23,516 nt of DNA from assembly GCA_034430255.1 (NCBI GenBank), contig DAOUEU010000142.1, positions 1 to 23,516 of the forward strand, given 5' to 3'. Positions within the stretch are counted from its first letter, which is position 1, and every line of letters starts with the position of its first letter. Under the pieces are notes generated by a model. It was given only the letters and a program-made list of their open reading frames with translations. It was not told where the DNA came from and did not search any database. Both the position numbers and the translations under genes were made by a program. Of this stretch, positions 7,939 to 14,131 are shown piece after piece. This DNA is from DATKYK01 sp034430255 (lineage in GTDB: Bacteria; Chloroflexota; Dehalococcoidia; E44-bin15).

Positions 7939-8253
7939 ATGGCCACAATTGTCAGGATATTGAAGGAAGAGGCTGAGCGGCGTTTGGCCGATGTTCCCGA
8001 GGAGTATGCATTCAGGTGCCACGACGGCTCTATCCTGAGGAGCATGAGAGAGCTCGGGGCGGCGTTTAACAGCATGACGGACGACAACTATGCCTATCAC
8101 TCGAATGCTGAGAGGCACGATTTCAGCAGCTGGGTGAATGACATAATTGGGGACGACAAGCTGGCAAGGGACCTGGCAAAGTCGCCGGATCGAATCAAGG
8201 CAGCGAAGAAGGTGGCAGAGAGGCTCTCGTTCCTCTCCGCTAAATTAAAGTAA
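7939..8253 (+). CDS. DUF5752-like small protein, 104 aa
   Basis: This soluble 104-aa protein has a helical N-terminus (about 1-20). A central segment reads EEYAFRCHDGSILRSMREL, and a motif H-S-N-x4-H-D-F-S-x-W-V is followed by IGDDKLARDLAKS, after which comes a C-terminal helix. The His/Asp-Phe-x-x-Trp then Gly-Asp-x-x-Leu-Ala pattern resembles the uncharacterised DUF5752 family. This is recalled from memory and not confirmed by a search. No catalytic role is known. A strong AAAGGAGGTGG ribosome site precedes the ATG. It sits between an orphan gene and the second 430-aa-class GH57, inside the glucan arm, which suggests an accessory role there. Confidence 0.6.
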   Translation: MATIVRILKEEAERRLADVPEEYAFRCHDGSILRSMRELGAAFNSMTDDNYAYHSNAERHDFSSWVNDIIGDDKLARDLAKSPDRIKAAKKVAERLSFLSAKLK

Positions 8254-8339
8254 ATATCAAGGTAGGCTTTATCTGTGCCTTGGCAGCGCTATGCTAAGCC
8301 GGGGTAGGAGCGATCTTTCTATTCTTGAAAGATGGGCAA

Positions 8340-9641
8340 ATGATATATTGGGCGCCGCTACTACACTTCTACCAGCCACCGACTCAGCTCCACTGGGTGC
8401 TGCGCAAGGTGTGCGATGAGTCCTACAGGCCCCTGGTCGAGCTTTTTCGCAACCTTCCCTATGCCAAGGTCACGGTAAACATAAACGCCGTGCTCGCTGA
8501 GCTGCTAGGCGAGCATGGCATGTCGGACGTGATCGACGGCTTGCGTGAGCTAGCTGAACAAGGGGTCGTGGAGTTCACCGGTTCGGCTAAGTACCACCCC
8601 ATCCTACCCCTCATTCCCCGGGAAGAGATGCTGAACCAGATAGCGCTCAATCATCAGGCCAACGAGCGCTTCTTCGGCAAGAGCTACTTGCCTCGGGGCT
8701 TCTTCTCCCCTGAGATGTGCTACAGCCACGAGATCGTCAAGCCGATACTGGATACTGGCCACAAGTGGCTCATCTTGAGCGGGATCGCCTGTACCGCTCC
8801 GTGGCCTAATAACGTCATCTATGATATACCATCCGATGGCCAGCGGCTTGCGGTGTTCTTCCGCGATGACATTCTGAGCAACGAGATCTCCTTCCGCCAG
8901 CTCGATGCGAATGGGTTCCTCGACCATCTGAGGCAGCTGCGAGGCTCCCGTAAGGATATCTATGTGGTAACGGCTATGGACGCCGAGACCTTTGGGCATC
9001 ATATTAAGAACTGGGAGCACCTATTCCTGGAAGAGGTGTATGAGGCCCTGGAGCCATCGGAGCCCATAACTCAGGGTGTCAAACAGTTGCAGCGCATGGT
9101 CGATACGCAGAGGGAGATATTCCGCTCCCGTGAGATCATGAAGGAGCCTGAGATCGAAGTGGTGACTATTAGCAGGCTAGTGGAGCTATTCCCTACCGGT
9201 GACCCTGTAGAGCCACGGCTATCGTCGTGGAGCACCTCCATGGACGATATCCGCGCCGGTAACCCGTACCCCTTGTGGAAGTCGAAGGATAACCTCATTC
9301 ACCAGCTACAGTGGCAACACCTCAAGATCGCTATCGAACTGACGCGGAAGGCGGTGGAGGTGGCGACCGCCGAGCCTGCCAGGCAATATGCCGATATAGC
9401 GAGGGGATTGCTGGATAGGGCACTGCACAGCGATCAGTTCTGGTGGGCCAACCCGCAGCCAAGGTGGGATGTGAACCTGGTGAACCGGGGACTGATGCAG
9501 CAGCGTGAGGTGGTGTTTAACGCCTATAAGGCGATAAAGATGAGCGACCTGAGCGAGGATGATAAGACGGAAGGCTACTACCGAGTCATCGTCTCGCGCG
9601 ACCTGAGAACCAAGACGATGGACCAGCTTTTCATGTACTAA
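8340..9641 (+). CDS. GH57 glycoside hydrolase family protein (paralogue B)
   Basis: This 433-aa protein is the paralogue of the gene at 2240-3574. The start is placed at ATG 8340, because this gives the same MIYWAPLLHFYQPP N-terminus as the paralogue; a TTG at 8325 in the same frame would add five residues. The predicted nucleophile is Glu125 (GFFSPEMCY) and the general acid is Asp214 (AMDAETFGHH). The C-terminus keeps the conserved FWWANPQPRW block. Because the first 50 residues are almost identical to paralogue A, including a 71-nt tract with no mismatch, the pair is either a fairly recent duplication or homogenised by gene conversion. It is followed by a universal stress protein gene after 19 bp. 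The biochemical activity is unassigned. Confidence 0.88.
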   Translation: MIYWAPLLHFYQPPTQLHWVLRKVCDESYRPLVELFRNLPYAKVTVNINAVLAELLGEHGMSDVIDGLRELAEQGVVEFTGSAKYHPILPLIPREEMLNQIALNHQANERFFGKSYLPRGFFSPEMCYSHEIVKPILDTGHKWLILSGIACTAPWPNNVIYDIPSDGQRLAVFFRDDILSNEISFRQLDANGFLDHLRQLRGSRKDIYVVTAMDAETFGHHIKNWEHLFLEEVYEALEPSEPITQGVKQLQRMVDTQREIFRSREIMKEPEIEVVTISRLVELFPTGDPVEPRLSSWSTSMDDIRAGNPYPLWKSKDNLIHQLQWQHLKIAIELTRKAVEVATAEPARQYADIARGLLDRALHSDQFWWANPQPRWDVNLVNRGLMQQREVVFNAYKAIKMSDLSEDDKTEGYYRVIVSRDLRTKTMDQLFMY

Positions 9642-9660
9642 GCGGAAAGGAGTTATATCA

Positions 9661-10584
9661 GTGAAGATATTGCTTGCTATCGACGGCTCTGAGTATTCGG
9701 GGATGTGCGCCAAGACGCTCAAGGCGTTTAAGCTCCCCGCTCAGACTGAGGTCACCGTGATGACGGTGGTGCCGGAACACGTCTTCCTAGGGGGGCTCAC
9801 CATCCACATGTTAAGGCGCGGGGCCACCGCCAGAAGGCAAACGCACGAGGCTCAAGGGCAGAATGCTGCCGAAGTGGTTAAGGAGGCAGTCGAGATGCTG
9901 CGGGCAGGCGGCATCCATGCCGAAAGTGTGGTGCGCTGGGGAAAGCCCGCTGAACAGATCTTAAATGAGGCTGGTGAGATGCGAGCCGATCTGGTAGTAA
10001 TCGGTGCAAGGGGCACACGCGACACTCAACAATTCCCCCTCGGGAGCGTGGCGCAGAACGTGATGAAATATGCAGATGCCAGCGTCCTGCTGATCAGAGA
10101 TAAGTATGCCAAAATCCGGCGGGTGCTCCTCGCCACCGATGGCTCTAAATACTCAGACCAAGTTACCCGGTTCCTCCTCGACCTACCGCTGCCCATCACC
10201 AGCGAGGTGGTGCTGGTAACCGCCCTTCAGTCCCATATCGCTGCATGGCTGAAGACACCTACCATGGACCTGGAGACCAACCAGCAGCTCCTCGCGAAGC
10301 TCCAGGAAGCGGAAGAGTGGAAGGCATGGGAACTCTTAACCAAAACCAAGAACCAGTTTGAGGAGAGGGGATATAGGGTCTCCTCCCTGGTGCTCAAGGG
10401 GGAGCCTGCCCAGGAGATACTGTTCGCCGCGTCAACGATCAATCCCGATCTGATCGCGGTGGGGGCCAAGGGACTTACCGGTGTCGAGGCCTTCCTGCTG
10501 GGCAGCGTGGCCCAGAGGGTGGCCAGATACGCGAAATATTCGGTACTGATCGGCAGGGTACCGGGCTATAACCGATCGAGCTAG
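9661..10584 (+). CDS. Universal stress protein, two Usp domains
   Basis: This 307-aa protein has two tandem Usp (Rossmann-like) domains. Domain 1 spans about 1-147 (starts KILLAIDGSEYS, ends SVLLIRDKY) and domain 2 about 150-300 (starts RRVLLATDGSKYSD). Both carry the ATP-binding-type Gly-x2-Gly-x9-Gly-Ser pattern (GARGTRDTQQFPLGSV and GAKGLTGVEAFLLGSV). Such proteins bind ATP or AMP and respond to starvation or stress; the target here is unknown. The start is GTG 9661, preceded by AAAGGAG. The 19-bp gap after the GH57 gene implies co-transcription and ties it to carbohydrate storage, as is common for stress-responsive glycogen loci. Confidence 0.92.
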   Translation: MKILLAIDGSEYSGMCAKTLKAFKLPAQTEVTVMTVVPEHVFLGGLTIHMLRRGATARRQTHEAQGQNAAEVVKEAVEMLRAGGIHAESVVRWGKPAEQILNEAGEMRADLVVIGARGTRDTQQFPLGSVAQNVMKYADASVLLIRDKYAKIRRVLLATDGSKYSDQVTRFLLDLPLPITSEVVLVTALQSHIAAWLKTPTMDLETNQQLLAKLQEAEEWKAWELLTKTKNQFEERGYRVSSLVLKGEPAQEILFAASTINPDLIAVGAKGLTGVEAFLLGSVAQRVARYAKYSVLIGRVPGYNRSS

Positions 10585-10610
10585 GCGTCAGTTGACCTAG
10601 GCTCAGTTAG

Positions 10611-10841
10611 GTGACAAAGGTGAACCGGCACAACCAGAATAACCTGTTGAAAATGGGGGTACAGATATACTGTGCCGGGCAGTGGGCTGAAGCAGGTGTA
10701 TACCGGTGCCTCGATCCCTGTTCGGCAAATGAGAGGGTTGTTACCTTAGAGGCAGACGGCTTTTGTGAAAGACCGATACACAGCGAAAGGTGGCACGAAA
10801 TTATAAAGAAGCCCACACCCAAACCGAAGCCCGAGAGGTAA
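10611..10841 (+). CDS. Small Cys-containing hypothetical protein with KP-rich tail
   Basis: A 76-aa frame from GTG 10611; a downstream ATG at 10653 (MGVQIYCAGQW) is an equally possible start and would give 62 aa. The core reads YCAGQWAEAGVYRCLDPCSANE and then DGFCERPIHSERW, giving four Cys and a His that could bind Zn. The C-terminus is IIKKPTPKPKPER, a Lys-Pro-rich tail. There is a weak similarity in style to YjzC-like small zinc-associated proteins, but no family is assigned. It lies 26 bp after the stress protein gene and is followed by another KP-rich mini-protein. The start is uncertain because no strong ribosome site is visible. Confidence 0.5.
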   Translation: MTKVNRHNQNNLLKMGVQIYCAGQWAEAGVYRCLDPCSANERVVTLEADGFCERPIHSERWHEIIKKPTPKPKPER

Positions 10842-10923
10842 CCGGGGAATAACAGGTACGTGAGATCACTGGAGCGACCCCATAGTAACTGGGCCCTACT
10901 CCATAGAGAGAAGGTGACATAAA

Positions 10924-11010
10924 ATGAAGGCCCAAATCAGTAAGCCTGGTGCTGGCAAGCCTGGTGCCGGCAAGCCGGGCCCGAGCAAGCCCTCTACCCC
11001 CAAGAAGTAG
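10924..11010 (+). CDS. 28-aa Lys-Pro-Gly repeat micropeptide
   Basis: An ATG at 10924 preceded by AGAAGGTGACATAAA opens a 28-codon frame. After MKAQIS it contains KPGAG repeats (KPGAGKPGAGKPGPSKPSTPKK) and ends with TAG at 11010. The composition is almost only Lys, Pro, Gly, Ala and Ser/Thr, so it is basic and presumably disordered. It is below usual gene-calling limits. The ribosome site, a start/stop within an otherwise gene-free gap, and a hairpin just downstream (11034-11074) support it as a real unit. The role is unknown; nucleic-acid binding or a structural role would fit its charge. Confidence 0.5.
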   Translation: MKAQISKPGAGKPGAGKPGPSKPSTPKK

Positions 11011-11033
11011 TTAACCGCCAGGGCAGATTTGAA

Positions 11034-11074
11034 AGTGGAAGAGGTTACCTCCCCAAGAGGGAGCCTCTTCCACT
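11034..11074 (+). terminator. Strong nested hairpin after micropeptide
   Basis: AGTGGAAGAGG (11034-11044) pairs perfectly with CCTCTTCCACT (11064-11074), and an inner CTCCC/GGGAG stem is nested in the loop. It follows the stop of the small gene by 23 bp. No T-tract follows (CTGATT), so it may be a factor-aided terminator or an mRNA-stabilising structure and not a classical intrinsic terminator. Confidence 0.5.
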
Positions 11075-11132
11075 CTGATTAGCTCCGATCAGCGCAAGAG
11101 GTTATTGTGTCAATTCAAACGAGAAGATAAAG

Positions 11133-12683
11133 GTGGTTTCAGTAATCAGAAGCCTATTTCAACCAAGTGATAGGGTCTCGCCACAGGAGCTTGAGAAGGG
11201 CCTTAAGGCTGTCATCCTGGATGGCATGTGCACCCAGGCGATGGGGGTGCTCACCGGCGGCGCTTTCCTCGTCGCCTTTGCCCTAGCCCTGGGGGCCTCG
11301 AACTTTCATATCGGGCTGCTTGCGGCTATCCCTTTCCTGGCCCAGTTTCTCCAGCTCCCGGCTGTTTATCTCGTAGAAAAGGTCAGGGCGAGGAGAGGCA
11401 TCTCTGTAGCTTTTTCGGGAGCTAGCAGGCTTTTGTGGCTACTGATCGCCGCCATTCCGCTGCTATTTGCCGCCTACACCGGTGCGGGGTTATACGTGGT
11501 GATCGTTGCCCTGATACTGTTCGCTGGCCTGGGTGCCGTATCGGGTACCAGTTGGAACTCATGGATGCGCGACCTGATCCCGGAGAAGATACTGGGGAGT
11601 TTCTTCGCCCGGCGCATGATGCTGGCCACAGCCCTGGGGATCGTCCTAACCCTGCTTGCCGGCTTTTTCGTCGATTTCTGGAAAGGCCGTTTCCCCGACG
11701 ACCAACTATATGGCTACTCGATATTGTTTATCCTAGGGTGTGCTGCCGGCCTAGTGGGGTTATATTTCCTCTCGCGCACCCCTGAGCCCAAGATGGAGAC
11801 AAAGGGTGAAGTCCCATCGCTACGCGAACTCCTTAGCCGTCCTCTGAAGGATCCTAATTTCAGGAGGCTACTCACCTTCAGTGTGCCGTGGAGCTTCGCC
11901 ATTAACCTGGCCGCCCCCTTCTTTACCGTCTACCTGCTCGTGCGGCTGGAGTACAGCCTGTCCATGGTGGTCATGCTCTCGGTTTTGAGCCAGCTGGCAA
12001 ACCTATTCTTCCTGCGCATCTGGGGCAGGCTGTCAGACAGGTTTAACAACAAGTCTATTCTATCGGTGAGTGGGCCCTTGTTCTTGCTTTGCATCCTGGC
12101 TTGGCCTTTCACTACCATGCCCGAGAAATATTTTCTTACCCTGCCTTTGGTTATTATCATCCACATATTCAGTGGGATATCCCTCGCTGGGGTGACCCTG
12201 GGGGCAGGCAACATAGCCCTGAAGCTATCGCCGCGGGGACAGGCGACCTCATACCTGGCTGCCAGCGGCATACTGAATTCCCTTGCTGCCGGAGTGGCTT
12301 CCCTAATTGGAGGCATCATCGGCTTCTTCTTTGCAACAAAGGAGTTGTCACTACTATTCCAGTGGTTCGAGCCTGCCAGGCAAATCGCCATCCATACAAT
12401 TGATTTAAGGGGGCTTGACTTCCTTTTCGTTATCGCCTTTATTATTGGGCTCTATTCGGTACACCGCCTGGCCTCGATCAAGGAGGAGGGCGAGGTGACC
12501 GAGCGGATCGTGGTGAGTGAGCTAACTGCCGAGGTAATGCAACAAATGAAGAGCCTGTCCACCGTGGGCGGTCTGCGGCAGTTTACTTCATTCCCCCTGT
12601 ATATTGCCCGTGACAGCTTGCGCAGGCTGCCCCAACCGCGTAAGCGGAGAAAGCGTGACAGGGATAAAATTCCGGATAGTTGA
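11133..12683 (+). CDS. MFS transporter
   Basis: This 516-aa polytopic membrane protein has about 11-12 hydrophobic segments between residues 35 and 440 (for example VLTGGAFLVAFALALGA, LLWLLIAAIPLLFAAY, FLFVIAFIIGLYSVHRL). The characteristic MFS basic loops are present (LVEKVRARRG after the second segment, WGRLSDRFNNKS in the second half, matching the G-x-x-x-D-R motif A repeat). The C-terminal tail is cytoplasmic and very basic (RKRRKRDRD). The substrate is not predictable. The start is GTG 11133 with GAGAAG upstream. It stands after a hairpin and before the CorA gene in the same direction. Confidence 0.88.
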   Translation: MVSVIRSLFQPSDRVSPQELEKGLKAVILDGMCTQAMGVLTGGAFLVAFALALGASNFHIGLLAAIPFLAQFLQLPAVYLVEKVRARRGISVAFSGASRLLWLLIAAIPLLFAAYTGAGLYVVIVALILFAGLGAVSGTSWNSWMRDLIPEKILGSFFARRMMLATALGIVLTLLAGFFVDFWKGRFPDDQLYGYSILFILGCAAGLVGLYFLSRTPEPKMETKGEVPSLRELLSRPLKDPNFRRLLTFSVPWSFAINLAAPFFTVYLLVRLEYSLSMVVMLSVLSQLANLFFLRIWGRLSDRFNNKSILSVSGPLFLLCILAWPFTTMPEKYFLTLPLVIIIHIFSGISLAGVTLGAGNIALKLSPRGQATSYLAASGILNSLAAGVASLIGGIIGFFFATKELSLLFQWFEPARQIAIHTIDLRGLDFLFVIAFIIGLYSVHRLASIKEEGEVTERIVVSELTAEVMQQMKSLSTVGGLRQFTSFPLYIARDSLRRLPQPRKRRKRDRDKIPDS

Positions 12684-12712
12684 TAAAATCCATCGTTAAA
12701 GACATAAACCTG

Positions 12713-12741
12713 ATGACAAAGGATACGGCTTATGCTAACAT
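12713..12741 (+). promoter_or_regulatory. Candidate promoter for corA
   Basis: ATGACA (12713-12718), 17 nt, then TAACAT (12736-12741). It lies 64 bp upstream of the CorA start in the 121-bp gap after the MFS gene. The match is moderate only. Confidence 0.35.
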
Positions 12742-12804
12742 GCTGGTATTCGTACACATTAAGCGATTTGGCGACAGGCAACTAACCGGATAAGGAGGTG
12801 GGCC

Positions 12805-13890
12805 ATGCCATTTAGTGCGTACTATCTGAGTGCCGAGGGCGATCTGAGGCGTGGTCTCAGCGAGGGAGAGGTCCGGGATGCCTTTGAGTTGAGACAGGGA
12901 CTGCTATGGGTCGACGTATGTGAGGTCACAGAGGAGGATGGCGAGTTTTTAGAGCGCAACTTCGGTTTTCACCATCTTGCCATCGAGGATTGTGTGAGCC
13001 CGCTGGTCCACTCCCCCAAGATCGATGACTTCGGCGACTATCTGTTTATAATAGTGCACGGCATCAACCACACATCTGAGTCAGACATAGTGCAGACCAC
13101 GGAGCTCGGCCTGTTCATCGGCCCTCACTTCGTGGTGAGCGCTCACAACGTCCCGCTCTACAGCGTTGGTTCTATTACCAAGCGTGTGGAAGAGGACGGC
13201 CGCCCAATGAGGCGGGGGGCGGACTTCCTTGCCTACGCCCTGATCGATGCGCTGGTCGATAATGTTATGCCCACCATCGACAGCATGAGCGATATTGCCG
13301 AGGGTATTGAGGAGGAGGTGATCCATAGCCCCCAGAGGTCGACCCTGGAGGCCATCCTCAAGCTCAAGCGCTCCACCCTGCGGTTGCACCGGGTTATGGC
13401 ACCCCAACGGGAGACCCTTAACCGCCTGAGCAGGGGCGAGTTTCCGATCATAAGCGATAAGGCGAAGATATTCTACCGCGACGTCTATGACCACGTCGTG
13501 CGCCTCGAGGACCTGAACCAGACCCTCCGAGATAGGGCCGATAATGCGCTCGCCACCCAACTGTCATCGGTGGCGAACCGACAGAACGAGGTAATGAAGG
13601 TCCTGTCCATAGTGGCCTCCATCTTCCTGCCCCTGGCGCTGGTGGCAGGCATCTACGGCATGAACTTCGAGAACATGCCGGAGCTTTCGTGGCAGTGGGG
13701 GTACTTCGCCGTGCTGGGGTTTATAGGGGCTGTCATCGTCATCGTTATGATGTGGTTCGGGGCTCGAAAATGGATTAAATGGCTCACCTGGGGTCGGCGG
13801 CGGGTCAGCCGGCTCAGCAGACCATTTGCGGTGGAGCCGGAGAAGCTCATCCATTACATCGGCCACATAGAAAAGCGGCCTCACCTGTAG
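12805..13890 (+). CDS. corA: CorA family Mg2+/Co2+ transporter
   Basis: This 361-aa protein has the CorA layout: a cytoplasmic alpha/beta N-terminal domain (about 1-230), a long stalk helix, and two C-terminal membrane segments. TM1 runs into the signature YGMNF (Gly-Met-Asn at about 285-287), and TM2 is GYFAVLGFIGAVIVIVMMWF (about 299-318). The periplasmic loop ENMPELSWQWG carries the acidic residues typical of the pore mouth. The protein forms a pentameric, gated divalent-cation channel in the inner membrane. AAGGAGGTG precedes the ATG. It may be co-transcribed with the TrpB2-like fragment and phosphorylase downstream, starting 43 bp later. Confidence 0.95.
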   Translation: MPFSAYYLSAEGDLRRGLSEGEVRDAFELRQGLLWVDVCEVTEEDGEFLERNFGFHHLAIEDCVSPLVHSPKIDDFGDYLFIIVHGINHTSESDIVQTTELGLFIGPHFVVSAHNVPLYSVGSITKRVEEDGRPMRRGADFLAYALIDALVDNVMPTIDSMSDIAEGIEEEVIHSPQRSTLEAILKLKRSTLRLHRVMAPQRETLNRLSRGEFPIISDKAKIFYRDVYDHVVRLEDLNQTLRDRADNALATQLSSVANRQNEVMKVLSIVASIFLPLALVAGIYGMNFENMPELSWQWGYFAVLGFIGAVIVIVMMWFGARKWIKWLTWGRRRVSRLSRPFAVEPEKLIHYIGHIEKRPHL

Positions 13891-13933
13891 CAAAATGTAT
13901 AGAGGTGACGCACAACCATAAGGAGGTGCTATT

Positions 13934-14131
13934 GTGGGCAGCAAGGTTATCCTTAGCGAGAAAGAGATACCGACCGAGTGGTACAACATCATACCCGACC
14001 TTCCGTTATCGTTGCCACCGGCCACAGGCCCTCGAACAGGTTATCTAGAGGTAAATATCGAGGCGACACTGGACAAGCTGCCCGATGCCCCGGCACCGGA
14101 GCAACAGCAGAAATGGAAAACGAAAGCGTGA
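13934..14131 (+). pseudogene. TrpB2 N-terminal fragment (65 codons) overlapping glgP
   Basis: A very good AAGGAGGTG site (13920-13928) precedes GTG 13934. The first 35 residues contain SEKEIPTEWYNIIPDLP, followed by a Pro-rich stretch and a Thr-Gly, the typical opening of TrpB2-type tryptophan synthase beta-like PLP enzymes. The similarity then stops and the frame ends at 14131 after a short acidic/Gln-rich tail. The catalytic TrpB body is absent. The last 19 nt overlap the phosphorylase start (ATG 14113) in another frame, so translation of the fragment could be coupled to that gene. It may be a truncated gene, a chimeric small protein or a leader; truncation seems most likely. Confidence 0.6.

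Noticed and set aside
8325..8339. TTG start adding five residues to GH57 paralogue B
   Set aside because: ATG 8340 gives the same N-terminus as paralogue A, and the added residues have no counterpart there.
9306..9722. 138-codon minus-strand frame across GH57/Usp junction
   Set aside because: It is antisense to two well-supported genes and shows no recognisable motif.
13978..14112. 45-codon N-terminal extension of the phosphorylase
   Set aside because: The extension has no phosphorylase character and overlaps the TrpB2-like frame, which has the better ribosome site.
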